The translations under genes were made by a program, and so were the position numbers. A stretch of 64,000 nt of DNA from Ancylostoma caninum (Eukaryota > Nematoda > Chromadorea > Rhabditida > Ancylostomatidae), in contig JBAJFG010000384.1 in NCBI GenBank assembly GCA_037903475.1, positions 2,301,001-2,365,000 on the forward strand, read 5' to 3'. This document shows positions 36,601-51,600 of this stretch, in pieces. How positions within the stretch are numbered: the stretch's first letter is position 1; the number at the start of each line of letters is the position of its first letter. The notes beneath the pieces were generated by a model. It did not search any database. It was not told where the DNA came from and was given only the letters and a program-made list of their open reading frames with translations.

Positions 36601-39600
36601 ACTAGTGAGACGGGCCCGACTCCATAAACGCATGTTTAGGCGCTCTAATACCCCTGCTTCAGCAGCGTGGCCAGTCAGACTATAGCAGCAGCCGGGGTCC
36701 AGCAGGGCGGTGTACTCGCGCTGAAAAACGACCGTAAACTATTAATATGACGGCTGGCAGCAGGTGTGAGCGAGGCGTGCGTCGCACTACGAACGACCCG
36801 CCGATAAACAGCGCATAACTGTGTTGTGTCGCCCTTCTGTACTAGCGCAGCCCTCTGGGGTTTTTCACCTGGTGAAGCTTCCTACACGTGCTCTGATCAA
36901 CTAATTCATAACAGATATTGGCTCTATACTAAAGACGATGCACGACTGAGTAGCAAATAAATAAATAGACAAAAGATTGAAGCAATGAAGCAGTGGCTTT
37001 ATCAGTACTACATTGGCACCAACAATATCGCCGCGGGTAGCATGAACGAACAAAGCGAACAGTGGGACAAAGTAGAACTTTTCCTAAAACTGTGCAGCAC
37101 GGAAGCACAGGGGAACCAAGAGTCTCAGTCCGAATTTAAAATGTAGCAAGTACCTTAAATAATTAAGAAGAATAACCTAATAGTAGTAGCGGTTCGAACA
37201 AGGGTCGCATAACCAAAATTCGCCAGCGACATCCTAAAAATCCCGTTCTTCTGATTGTTATGGAAGCGAAGACGTCCTAGCACGCGAACATTGACACTTC
37301 TTCACCTCATAGTCTGAACAGCGTAAAACGGGAGTCCAAAGCATCTCGCTCTACTTGCTGCCATCCTTCCTCAGCTGCTCATAAGAGGAGAAATGCTACA
37401 GTAGCAATTGAGCGGAGATTGACAGCAAGTGGATGAGGCTTCGTACTCGGCGTAGTACGCTTTTTGAGCTAATTTCTTGCTGCATACTGTTAGGAGTAAG
37501 AATGAGAACTATCAGGATTCATGAAAGATCCCGCAAAGGTTGCAGGCTTTCAGAGTGAACAGGTTTTTTCAAGCAAAGATCTTGCAATCCCTAGCACTGA
37601 ATGTTGTCGCTGATTAAGATTGGATGCTCGAGGAAATTATAGGAATTTTCAGCCAAGAAACATCCTTTTAGGTGAGCAGATAGATCGTGATCTTCCTGGA
37701 CCTCGCACTGGTTAAATAGGTTCCTAAACCAGACTGAAAGACGCCCGTACAAATGCACTGCTTCGGAAGGCTTTCTATTATATCAAAATAGGATAGGCAC
37801 TCTATTATTTGCAAAACAGCGTTAAGAACACCCACACGCCGACCAAGTGTTGTTCGCACGGGCCTAAATTTGAGATGGGATTGTGACTTTATGACAGAGA
37901 CTGATATGAATTTTCATCACCAAGCAGTGCGCACTGAATAAGCCATAATAACAGGCATACAGATACAAAAGGATCAGGCAGAAATGCGCAAAGCCATTTG
38001 AAACTAGTCTCAATAATGCTCAAAGATGGCAAACTTCCGAAAATCCTCGCCTAGGCCCCCCGGGGAGGATGATGTAGAAGACTTTCGGCAAAGTTCAATA
38101 CCACGTTTTTATTGTTCAATGGGTAATTTTCTACTAAGTGAAGCGTTCATTACTAAGCTCCTCATTGCAATACCGCAACCCATATCCCGCACCTCCCCCC
38201 CCTCTCCCCCTCCTCCCCTTCCTCTTCCAAAATTGGCCTCTCACACCGCCTCCACCAGACACCCCAGGGAGAATGAGAACACTTGTCTCTTCTCCCAGCA
38301 AAGAACGACTCGTTTAAAATAAATAATACGTGTAGTGGGAAGCAACGCTATTAAAGAGCAATAGAAAGCGCGTTTGTACAGTCCTCGTATTTGGTTCTAG
38401 AACTAAGTAATGCAGCTAAACGCTGTTCTTACAAACGTAGTGGTAATCTAGTTGAAGTCCACTCAAGTGCTCGACTGCCAGAAAGTGCTTCTGTAGTAAC
38501 GTGTCATTTGTGGTTCTTTTTTTCATTACTCTGACTTTCCAATTTGCTTTTTCCGTGCAAATGGTACTAGAAGTTGTATGGCGCAGTTCTGTGTACACCA
38601 CAATAATTATAGTCTGTTCCAAACGCGATGATAGTTTAGTAACCATGCGGACAGCTGCTTTTCTCTCATTCCTCTCCAAGTGCTGCACACTTTCCCGCGT
38701 TCTTTATCTCTCTGCTGTTTTCCCAACTATTGTCAGTGGTGGTGCGCACTATACTGTACTTTGGTAGGGCTCTTCAGCTGCGTAAGGCGGGAATTACCCG
38801 CAAAGGTGAAGGTAGAACAGAGGGCCCTTGGCACAGTCACTGCTCGAAATGTTGTCGTAGAGACTTAGCCACGAAAAGACATAACGCTGTAGCAGTAGCA
38901 CGTACATAAGTCATTGTGAATTATTCCGGAAACTCAGCGGCAGCCGAATGATGAATGAAAGCTTGCTAAAGAAATCGGTTATACGGAATAGGCCGTCCAA
39001 AAATGGTAACCGCAACCCAGTAGTGGCTCGTTAGAATTTTGTAGGTGAAAAATCAGATCCTAGTCAGGAAACCTAGAAACCGTGTTTTCCATGACATGTA
39101 TGGGTTTTGCATGGGATTGGGAAAATCGGGTTCTTTGTGGGTTTTGCCCTGTCTTAATCGTAGGATTTGCATCTTTCACTCTCATGCAAAGCATGGTTCT
39201 TAGGTTTTCTCTACTTTTTTAGACCATCACATAACCGAAGATTTGCCCTTCTCACTTCTCAGAAGAATCTTTTTTCCTCCGCTTTTCATTAGTTTTTTAC
39301 AGTTTCACAGTTCATTTTTTTCATCCCCACTTCTCCAGTCAAAAGTGAGGCCGTGACGGCGTTTCTGGTCAACTGTAAGGTGTTCTTCATAATTGGGAAG
39401 GAATAAAAACTGAATAATTTATTACTTAATACCAACTATCTTTTTATTCCTTTTCCTCCCCGATTGTTTTTTACTCCGTCCATAATTTTTCCTTATTTAA
39501 TTATCGACCAGCAATTTAGTAGCCGATTAAAAAGTCGAATATTCGAAGGGGTAAAGCTCTACATTCCTTCTCATCGAAGCTCCGTGACTGCCCTGCTCTT

Positions 39601-42600
39601 TTCTGAGCATCCGGATTGTGTTGCTGGAGTACGTATGGGTAGAATAAATAGGTAATATCAAGAATACATCTAATCCATTGTTCGGCCTCACACATATATT
39701 GACATTTCGAGCCGAGGCGAAAAAGCGAGAGTTCTTACAGTGAACTACGTCTTTTTAGGCATTTCCACGTCCTCTTAGTCGTTCTGGGCCAACCACTAAA
39801 CGGCTCAGCATCTCTCAACAGAACTTTTCTCGCCTAATTCCAGATGATTACCAACTGAGTGATTGAGCCTCTTCAGCATCGAATGTGCGACAGGAAACAC
39901 GTCTGTCAGTGCGAAAAAGACCCTCGGGAGTCGGCCAGAATGCGCAAGGACCTGTTCGGCAGCAATTTTCACCCGAAACTACCGGCGTTTTTGAGCCAGC
40001 ACCAACACTTGTTCAGCAACAACCTCTCGCACCTTCTACACCTCTTCCCAAACGTTTTAACCCGAGATTACCTGCTGTTCTTCGAACGTGACTAATGATA
40101 ACTAGTTCGCGGCATGTCGTGGATGAAAAAATATGGCTGAGATGTTGCTCCTTGACACGAACTGAGTCACTCCTACAGTTTGAAAGTCTCACAGAAAGAA
40201 AGTGTTGCCTCTGTCGAGAGCCAAGGAACACTCCAGTTTATTATTTACCGCTGGGCTCAGCAGGCTCCCACAGCTCAGAGTACGACTTTTCGCACGTTCT
40301 GGAAATAGTGCTTGATCATGTTCACGCCACAAAAAGCCATGACAGCCGTGGAAACACATTCACTGGCTTCCGGGACGTTTTGAGGAGCAGGGAACAGGTG
40401 ACCGCTTGCAGTTACACAGCTACTACGGCTACTATGAATGGTCGTGAAAATTTCGCTGGTGATTCACTACTCAAAATGAGGCTCTGCTAGGTCAGTTACT
40501 TTATTAAGCAGGTATGAATCTCGACCGAAAATCCAGGGCATGCACAGCAAGATGCTTGAAATTTTCGCTTGTTATGAAAACCCAGAGCGGAAATGACCGG
40601 AAAGAAATGGATGTGATTCGAGACGTCTACACCTCCGCAACCACTGCTTTCTCGTTCGGAAAATGGCCGTCAATTTGACGCATTTCTCGCGAGCAGCTTT
40701 TAAAGGAATTTCGCAGAAGCCTCGAACTCCAGAAAAACCTGGGAGGGTCGTATTTCCCACTTAAATGCATCAAGTGGGCGAGAAAATCAAGGAGGCTAGC
40801 GGTGGTAGGTCGGTGCAAAAGCATATGGAACCGCGATTCTTCTTCCGTTTATGTTCAAATGTCTGGGTTTTTAATGATGTACTAGTGAAGATTTGTTTAC
40901 TCATCCTTTTATTTATTTATTTATTTATTCACTTATTTAAGCTCCTGCGACGGTTAATTAGTAATTGTTTTTCTAGTTTTGGACAGTATAGAGGAAAAAA
41001 TAATCCTGCATACTCGAAGAGTTAAACTTTTTCGGACACTTGAGGAAGTGCATTTGCCAAAGGGCAAGGAAGAACTGGAAGAATCGGTAACATTAGTGGA
41101 GAAGTACAATAAAAAACACTGATCGAGATATGTTCATACGCTCTAATGCGTTTTCTCCTGCGCTCCTCTCGACAAAGAACCCCACTTCAGCACCCCACTG
41201 TATTGGCCAACCAACCCCATGCAGAAACACCCACATTTCCTGCGCTGTATACGACTTCCAGTGGACACTGCAGTTCCCAGACTGCTAATTTGGGACAGAT
41301 GCGGTAAGCCGAACGAGTTCAGCGCCAAGTGGTGATCGATCGATACACATCTATGACATTATGATTGATGAACGTAGTAGGCTGGCGACAGCTACTAGAA
41401 TAAGACAGATAGTCGGTTCGCTGTGCTGTCGCGCGGCCCTTTATCATCGCTGATAAGGGCCACGGCAGGCGAGGACCGGTTCCCAGGATCGGGGCGCGGA
41501 CCAGGCAGAGGTCGACACGCACAGACCGCCGGCTGTTGCTTCTGGACGGCTGGCTGTACGTGGCGGGCCTTGTTGGTTAAGGCACAGGAAATAGTTCAGA
41601 GCTCTCCCAAGGATAACATATTGACCAACCCGATTTTAGTAAGACTCACTGGCCCAGGGCTAAGGTAACTAACCACATTGTTCATATGGGATTAGCGATT
41701 TTCTGGTTTTTCTTGGGGCTTTCCAGGAATGGTGATTAAATCGACGGAGATGTGGAAGCACCTGCTGAATAAGGAATGGAACAAGTTTTGGAAAGAAAGC
41801 CGACAGTCAAAGAAAGATTCTATCAATAGCTACCATAGAAGTATCATTTCAAAGACGAAACGGTGGATTGAAGCTGGACAGGGATCGAAAGTCATCCTTC
41901 CATGTAGATCATGCCCGGTAAGAACCATTATCCCGCTGTGGGCGTCTTCTTAATAGCATAAGCATAGCTCGTTTTGAAAGTGATAGTGGAGCACTGGTGC
42001 CTACCGTCACCCTTTACCGCCTGTCGCTCTTCGTTCTTCTCTGGTATATCCTTCCAACCATCCACCCTTCTGGAACGGACCACACCCTGCCCCACCCTTT
42101 TCCACCCAGAGTGACCAGTGCGTTTTTGGGCAGCCCACGTCGTATTGGATCCCGATTTCGCTTTTCAATAGCTGGACATGCGGCGTCGCTATCGATGACC
42201 TGACATAAAGCGTATGATCGGCGGGAGAAAAACCAACACGTCGGGCGGCAACCCGAGCCGTGAACCGGCTGCTCCGAGTTCGCCCACTTGAGGTTTCCAT
42301 TCAGCGACGTGTCGCCTTGGCAAAACAACACTACAACAGCGGAAGACTGGCCCGGTACGAGAGCTTACGACTACAGTGTGTTCTGATTGGCACTTTCACT
42401 TCACTAAATGGAAAACGCAGTTGTATTCAGCGCATTGGCTTCCGAAATTTAGAAATCTATTTGTGGTTCTGTGACCCTGTTTCGAAAGAACTTGGAACCT
42501 ATTCAGGTAAGTGAAAGAGCAGAAAAGGAAGCTTTGAAGAAAATAATCTAACTATGGACAAGAATAGAAGTAATTGATTGCCTCTAGCCCTCTAACGTAT

Positions 42601-45600
42601 GCATATTTATGCATAAAATCCAGCTCAGACCCAGGTCATTTGTGTGATCAAGCTCAAAAAGACAGCGAGAAATGAATAATTCCTAGGAAGAGTGGTGGTG
42701 AGAAATGCGAAACGAGGGTTATTTATAGGAGGATAAGAATTGCACGAGCTAATCACGACGCAAAAGTCAGTAGTGGCAGGTCAAAAATTACTGGAATTCA
42801 ATATCAAAAACGAACTGCAAGAATTTCTCTCATGATATGTCAGGGCTCTTCCGCTCATGTACTCCGGTCTGTAGTTTTCCTCGATGTAATGAGTTTAGAT
42901 GGAACGTAATTTTTTGACGAAATCACTGTATGCTCAAATTCGGAATGAGAGTCACACTAAGCGTTGAGAGGGAACGACCGCAGTGTGAGTACGGTTTCAG
43001 GTAGACTTGCCAATGCAGTGGAGCAAACAACATAATAGTATCAGTTCTGTAGGCCGCGCTGAATGTTTTCTAGCTCGGTGCCCTGGTATAAAGGTGGGTG
43101 AGCGAGGTAGGAGCTTCGAAATTTAGGGCATAAACATATGTATGAATGAACAAAGCAGCAGAAAGATAGAAGGAACGCGAAAAAATACAGAAACATTGGA
43201 AGCAGGATAGACAAAGCGCGTTCTTCATATGTGCAGAGCATTTTTCACTGAGAAGTATATTTTATATATAGTACATCCGAAAGTTATTTTGATGGGAATG
43301 AAAAGCCAAGGTATACTATAACTCCAAGGAATTTCATAAGGCAGAAGTATTCGAGATTTGGATGCTATAAATTTCTCTCTCACTCATTAGATTTCGTGGC
43401 AGAACGCTGGGTTAGGACATCGACGGAATGGCGAAGACTCGTATCAAGTACTACTTTTCAAACGTGTAAATCGTGTTAGCGTAAGCCTAGTAGCAGAAAA
43501 GCTCCCTCTCAAGGTGCCTATAAAGATATTCAAAAGTAGCCTCAATAATCGTCACGGGGCTGGCTAACGTCAGGATACGTCATGTACAATATTATACCTG
43601 GCGACATAATGAGGCTATTCCACTTAGCAGTCTGTCCACGAAATATGACATCAGCCAACAAAAATAGAAAGTCAACAGCAGGAAGCACTCTGTTAGGTGA
43701 ACCAATCAGCTTCAATATCTGAATAAATCACGTTTTCCGAATGGTGAGTACGACATACCTATACTGTGTTTCAATGAGGAACACGGCTGCGAAGATATTA
43801 GAAAAGAGAGGACGTGAGAAATAGTGCCGTATAAGTAGAGGCAGGCAAGAAACGCAGATCACAGGCACAAATACGCACATCGTCGTCTTTGAAACGGGCT
43901 ATAGCAACTGCAGTTTTTGTCGTAATGGGCTCATATCATAATGTTTGTTGAGTCCTCCTAGATAGGTATGTGAGGCATGGCTGTGAGCTATCGTACTGTG
44001 TCCTCCATGAGTGCAGCAGCTTAAACCCTTCAGAGTACCAGCGCTGACAGAGGCCTGCGGCGAAGCCGGTCACAATCCGGACAGACAGACAGGCAAAAGC
44101 CAAAAAGGCACTGTTATCCACTGCTTTATGACTATTACGGGTGAATCAATTCATCCTGAGGCATTTTCTTATTCTCCGGCTTATCCCCTTTTCATATGAC
44201 CCCCGAACTGAATTCTGCTCGTTTCCGGGATAGGTCACTTAGCGAACTCCATGGCCCGAATTCGTCACTAAGATTACCTTGATAAACGCGACAGCTAATC
44301 TAAATTTACCCTTCGCCTGGCATCCTTCAGCATGTTTATCCGTACGTGACGTTGTCTGCTACCCTTGGGTAGTCTTACCCACGGATATGACGTTACCAAT
44401 CTTTCCAATGATGCATCTGGTCCTGAAAGAAAACCGGAATATTTTAAAGGGCAAAATTAGCTTTGCTGTTGCACCAAACGATCCCAGGACACTTATCATG
44501 GGACCACGTCCGTCCAGACGCATGTCCCGACCCCGTCGCGGACTTTACTCGTAGGAGCTGACGGTTGTCACAGGTTGCGTGCACGCTGACCTTGTCTCGA
44601 TCGATATCGCGCTGATGATCCAGTCGCCGTAGCCGATCAGCCCTCGTCATCACCGAGCTACTATTATCGCCAGTAACTATGTGGACTCGCTGATCCAGTT
44701 AGTACAACCCGCAGTTAGCTGGCATTGCGCGCTAATTGGCAGGTCACAGATAAACCTCATCAGAGGCAGAAGCCGGAGGATCCAGGTTCGCGGGCGTCTG
44801 AAGCTCACAGGAACGAAGTGACACTGCCTATAGCCCCCAACCTGACCAGCAAACCTCTGACATCCTAGACGATGACGCCGAAGTGGGCTTTAGCCTCTTA
44901 CCTCAGTCCACGGCGATCTCTATCCTCGGGAACTGCTGTCACCTTGTAGCTGCTTCCTCCCACTCGCTTACGCAACGTGTTTTGTGAGGTTCGTGCCGCG
45001 GTCTGAGAGCACTTGGAATTATAGTGATTGAGTGGGAAACGGTGACTAACGCCGGTGATCCTGCAGCCGGAACCTCATCGCTTGGAAACTTCTATGCGTC
45101 CACTAGCCAGGCTCCACATTACAATGTGACAGAGTAGCAGCAGCCACACGAGCTGCAGCTTTGATTGTAGACCTCGTAGTAGCTCGTCCAGCACTCGGCT
45201 GCAGATCGGCAGGCGGCCGACAAAAGGGAGCCGCAAGAACTGCAGATCTTTCCCCGTCTTCTCGCAATACCTGGACCATTGTTGCCTATTCCCCTGAAAT
45301 CAACACCCTCACTTAGCGCCACTCATCTCCCAGAGCTGCAGCTCTGGAATGGAACTCATTCATACTGGAATCCATACATCTCCCTTACAGGGGAAGATAA
45401 AAAAAACATTTAACTATTTATATCTAAGGCACGAGGCAAACACGGAAAACAACTAATAGAGCCGGGAAAGGGAATGCATGCATTGATGTAGAGGTAACAA
45501 GATAGGACCTGACGGAAAATAAGCTATGCATCCGGACGAGTTTGCACGATACTGATTGAATTTGCTTGGAAATGACTTTTTATTGTGTAGCCCAAAATAT

Positions 45601-48600
45601 TTCTTCCACTCTCGGTTTGTGAAAAGGTGATCTGGATCGTAGCACTACGTATTTAATGGAGTTACGCCTAGTACGAGACAAGCAAACTTCCTAAAATTAT
45701 TCCTCTTAGCTGTTGAATTCTCAATAAATAATGTAATTTCATTTTCTAGGAACACAGTATATTAGGATCAGAACTACGATTAACATGAAAGCGCATAACA
45801 TGGAATGGTTCATCGAGAGCCAGAGACAGTGTATTCACAGAATCCGTTATTGGAGAGCTACCAGTTTAATTTCTCTCCAAAGTTTCCCTTTCCGAGTTTT
45901 TATTTTGATCACTTTCCCCTTCCAGTTATTTCTTTTGCAGCAGGTAGGAACGTCTCACAAGCATGCGACAATATTTTGGGCACCACTGTGATCATAATCA
46001 TAGAATAAACAAGGAAAAATTGGCGATGAAGTGGAAAGATGACGTCACTCGACCATTTTGGTGAATGAGGATACATATTGTAGATAAAAGCTTCTAACAG
46101 AATAAGAATGATCTGGTTTCCCCTACAATGGATTATCAGTGAGGAAATTCGTAGCGACAACAGTAGTATTCCAATGGAGAATAACTCATAGAATTCGGGA
46201 GTGGAAGACGTTAGTGCAACGGCATCCAGGATGGGTAAGATTCAACCCCTTTCCAGTCCGAGCAGCCATCGACAGCCACTGTTCGGCCCAAAATTATTGT
46301 CTATCGGATGTGAACCAAAGCCAAAGGTGGGGGGGGGGGGGGGGTAGGTTACCTAATACTGTATGCTTGCGTCATGTCACGTCGTTTTACATCTGGGGAG
46401 TATATAGAGTACTTCATGGAACTTTCATGTCCTGGGTCTGACCCAATCTCCCCTGAATAAACTACATAGTTCCGTTCCGTTAATTCACAAAGGTAGGAGT
46501 ACAAGAAGTAGCGGCTTCGCACGCTAAATTGAAAGCAGAACCTTCTTTTAAAGACCAAAATTTCATGTAGTTCCATGTAAATATTAGTGGCAATATGCTA
46601 GCAAAGAGGTTTCCTTCAGCAGCGTTGCCGCTTCTGTAGAAAAACCCATGTTGTCTTGGGAATGAGTCACCTTACCGGTTTTTTTTGACCACCCACCGTA
46701 CCGTTTTTTTTTTGAGAGTGGCACACCCTCAGTCTTGCGAACGGTTCTAATTCCGACAGGCCTAGGGACCCGTACGACCGCTCGCCGCGTTCGTGGATTC
46801 CTTAGCCAGACCAACCAACCCCAGCTCGGAACAGCCAGCGCTTCCAACGTATCTTCCTCGCATCTTCCCATGCTTCGAATGTGTTTTTGCTGGAGCCGAT
46901 GTGTGAGAATCTCCGCGTCCGGGGATCAATGAATAGTAAGTGCGAGCGTAAGAACACAGTAGCGCCCCGGTTGTGTGCCGAGAGTGCATTCGGATCGTAT
47001 TTCGTGGAGAGAACAATTTAACACCAAACTCCGTGTTATTGCTCGACGCTGATCTCTCATCAGCTGTTCGATCTCAGCGCCAGCAGAAGTGCAATTACTA
47101 CGCTGTAAAAAGAGACGCATGAGGGAAAGTGTGTTTGCAGGCAAAAGCCATGTACTTGTCACAGCCGTGCTTGTTAGTTGCAGAAGAAATTGATGGGGAA
47201 TAGCACGGGAGATGTAGGTATTTTGGTGCTGGATTACGTCCTTTCCAGCACGGTTATATTTGGCTTTTAAGGCAAATGTCACCAGCAAAATACTTAGTAA
47301 AGACGACCTGAAAGGTCTCATGAGTAGGAGCCATTTATCCAAACAAAGCTTATTCAGATTTAGATGAATTTCCAAAATCAGATATATCATTTGCACTAGC
47401 TCTTTTGCTAGAATAATATCCCAGAGTCAAAACTGGTGAAAGAGCCGTCAGGATCGAGCCCATTTACCAGATCTTCTATTAATGAAGGGCAGCGATACAA
47501 TACTATGCGTGAATTTTTCCGACAGTTCCTCTAACTATGTTCAAGCAGCAGGAATAATTCAATTTATCCTGTATTCGTCCATTCTAAACCATGTTTGCAT
47601 TACGTGACTAGTAAATAAATAAATGAATAAACCAATAGAAAAGTAAATAAATATGGCGACAGTCGAGAAGGATTAGGGGAGTACAGTTAGTAAACTCGGT
47701 AAATCTAAAGGGACACTATTCTGGTCGTTCTGAACCTCTCATTCGTCCAGAATGGACGGATTTTCCCGCTATGATCCTCATATGTACTATATAGTATTTG
47801 ATATATTTTAATACCTTCATCACTACCGATTAAAGACTCTCAGAAGGGTGGGGAGATCGCAACTGTTCAACGCTAAGCGAATAATGTCATAGATAAAAAC
47901 TATATTTTAAGTTTCGATCCAGGGTAAGTTTAAAATGGGGATGTTCAAGAAACGAAAACCCATAGCATTACAGGAAAGGAAAAAAGATGTGTAAAACATT
48001 TTTTATTCAAAATATTCGATTTTTGAAAGGGTTTTCGAAATATATGACAGTTGAAATCGTTCGATTTTCATCCGAGCAGTACTCTAATCACAACCTTTCC
48101 GGAAAAATCCACGAGTTTCACCATCGGATAATACGAAACTCCACCAAAATCCCTGACTACTAAGGCACATAGTACAGTTTCTCATCCGGGGCAACATGTG
48201 CACGACCCGATTTGCATAGATTTTCCATACGATTGCGCAACTTCTGACTACGACTATGACCGCAAAGCCAAACGTTTTTCGCAAGAGTACAATGCTTGAT
48301 GTTTTAGTAGTTGAAAACGTGCAGAGGTCACAGCCACGTCCTTGGAACTCGTTCGGTTTAACCAATTAAGAGGCTCTCGTTTTGAGCGAGAATAGTTTTC
48401 TTGCTTTCGCCAGAGAAAAACCTACGTTGAATTTCGCTGTGAAGAAAACTGTAGCGCACACGCTGTCGAAGAGAAATAAATAAGCTTAGGGGTCACAGCA
48501 GATTAGGAGTCGCACTTCTCGCAGCACAGCAAATGGTCTGCGGGCGAAAAGCACACATGAAGGTCATGTCGGGCAAATTGTTTATGGATAACCTTGGATT

Positions 48601-51600
48601 CAGAAATTCCTATCCACACGTCTACACACATGTTCTCAAACAAGGTTTTGAAGCACCAAAGCTCGGTTTGTTAATTTCGAGCCGCTCTGGAGATGAAGTC
48701 TGAATTTTTCCTGCGCTCTAAGGGGCAGTCATAGTCTTTCATAGGCTTTGCAAGCCTTCAGCGTCAGCTCTCATTAAGTGAATGTCAATGGATACCATTG
48801 AAACAGCGGGGCCATCCCTAACGGTCTCTTGCCTACATTATCAGGACAGAAATCGTTTGGATAACGAATCTGGTTCAGATATCGTATTTTCCAACGTCTC
48901 CCTGAGCCCAAAATTTCGAAAACCTAGCTAAGCCTGAAGTCTCCGAGCCCAAATCAGCCCTGAAACAAAAAAAAATCATGGTGAATGGGTAATCAAAGCA
49001 AAGCGTAAGGACCACGAGAAGCAGTTCGAGGGGTTAACTTTTCACACAACCCAGTGTATCTTCATTCCCCTTTCCTTTGTTTTAGACGTGTGCAATCTTT
49101 GACGGCATATGTAATTCCAGAGCCTGAATGCGTAATTGAGATTACCCAGGGTAAAGGTGTTGATGTTAACAATGTGTAAATTCTTGTGATGTTAACGCGT
49201 TAACCCTAGGTAATCTTAATAATGCATACAGCCCCAGGGTTTGTCCGCAAGGACGGAGTAGGGTTCGTGAACGCATAAAAAAGGAAACTAGTCATGAGCC
49301 GGCAAGCACCGTCGGGATAACCCGGGGTAAACGTGCTCAATCCCGTGTTAACAATAGATGAATTCGGGGGTTTTGACACGTTCGCCATTGGGTAACCTCA
49401 ATGATGCATGCCGGCGATGATTACCAATAGATGACACCTGGGTATAGACAATGTCAAGTATGGCCAAAAATTCTGATGTGTGCCAGGTTGAGTATGTCAA
49501 CTTTTACCATGGGTAATGTCAATTATGCATTCAAGCCCGAGTCAGTAAACCAGAGCAATTTTATGCCCTGCTTCTCTTCACTTTTAGGTGGTTGATAGGA
49601 TAACCAATCACGCTAACCTTTGTTGGTTTTCAAGGTCAAGGCTTCACGCATCCCAGCCCCGGTTGCTCGAACGGACTCGATTTAAGGCTAAGCTACCAAA
49701 ATATCAGCAACGTTGAGTAAATAGCTCTTGATAAAAATCTTCCAAAACTGTCTCCTCGACCTAGCAAGTTTTGTGGAACCTGCGAGATTCATTAATGATG
49801 GACTGCGTTTGAGTAAATTAGAAACGCCTAAAAAGTATTCCTCTCATAGCTGCTAATTGTTGATTCCTTCCACACCGTAACCGCTGTTCTTTCACGATCC
49901 ATGGAAATGGCTCCCACCCATTCATTATGCCGCTATAATCCTGCGAGCCAATTATGGATAGAAATAGCTGTACTTCATTAGAAGCGATTTTTGGAAAGGG
50001 GAGGGGAGAGCGCGACGGGGAGCTGGAGCAGGGTCGACGAGCTCGGGCGGGGAAATCCGAGAGCGCCGAGCAACAATTCGCTGGCCAGCACCGGCGCTGT
50101 AAACGCTTGTCGGCAGCTAGGCAGCATACGATTACACGGTAATGAACACTTCGAGGAGAGATCGAGGCGCTCGGGGAGATCTCCACGTTAACGAAGCGAA
50201 AAACCCGTCTAAACAACATTACTGCGATGTTTTAGTGGCAGAGGACTAATCCGCCGCTCTAAGCCCATTCGACAACAGACGCTACTCGCGCCGCCTAGCA
50301 GTGCCTCCGCAAGAAACGACGCTCGCACGCAGCGCTGGCAGCCCCAATCAGGTGATGCGGCGGCGTGGATCCGCTCCTCGAAGCTGGGGTGCAGTATGGT
50401 GGAGGACAAGTCGTTTCAGTGGGGGAATGTCATGAATGAACTCGAGAGGAAACAATTTCGGGCCAACGCACGCCTCATAAAGCCCATGCAATGAGGTTCG
50501 TTGCCGAGAGAAACGCGAAAAAACTGTTTCCGCGGAGACACCGGTGCTGCAGAATGGACGGGCGCTTTTGCTTGTCCTCCTGCCTCGCATGGAAATTGCC
50601 ATGCCCTATCTCTGCATCAGCGATGGGATTTCTAAGCAAAGACGTACATGTAGGCTTCTTATTGTTGGGAGAAAAGAGGTGGTAGGGAGGAGTTAGAAAT
50701 GTTGACGAGGCACCTATGCCTAGAATCAAGGAAAACAAAAATAATTAGGGTATTCAATAAAAAAACAATGTTATGAGCTGGTGCGAACAGTCGAGGGAAG
50801 AAAGGCTTTTCATCCTTCTCGAATCTCTCCAGAGCTCGTTTTTTCAGAGTTTCACAAGAACTGCTTGTGCATGGATTCAAATCTTCAACCCATTCAAAAC
50901 CAAATATTGGAATTCAAAGTATTTCTTGACTTTCGGTCCTAACTAGCAACTGTTTTTCAGTACCATTACGAATTCCCCAGCTAAATGGGAAAGTGATCGT
51001 TGGAACATAGAAAAAGGCTAACTGCCATGTGTGACTCAGAGTGCTTCCGACAAATTACACCCTCCTGAATAGGGTGCCAATTATAGCTGAATGGGCAATA
51101 AAGGAGTAAGGAGAAAGACGCAGAGAGCGAGAACAAAGCGGTCAGCACCGCTTGACCACATGTGTGGATTCGGCAGGGATTGTTTGGGTAAACAAGTGAC
51201 AACCAATTTGAAATTTGCAAAATGACACAAACACCAAAGATGTGGAGGAAATTACGTAGGATGGCGGTATGGAAAGTGAAACGACGTCAGAATCGATAGC
51301 AAAGAGAAAACGAACGAAAAACCAGGAACATACAAGGAGAAAATGCCGAACGAACCTCGTTTGTCTTCAGCGGCTGCACAAAAAGCACAAAAGTGCACGT
51401 CTGGATCACCGACAGTATGATGGTCCCGCCAAGGACCACATAAAACGGAAGCGTAAGCAGTGTGTAGATAGCGAATGTGGCGAGAATTGCCGGAAATAGC
51501 GCGTCGTGACCCGGTCTGGACGTGAGGCAGTCGACGACCAGCAGGAATATCGTGCCTGAACCTCGAGCGATCTGTTTGGACAGGCACCGAAAGTGACATT

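Noticed and set aside
44770..44810. GGTTCGCGGG resembling a tRNA T-arm
   Set aside because: No A box or acceptor stem could be placed around it.
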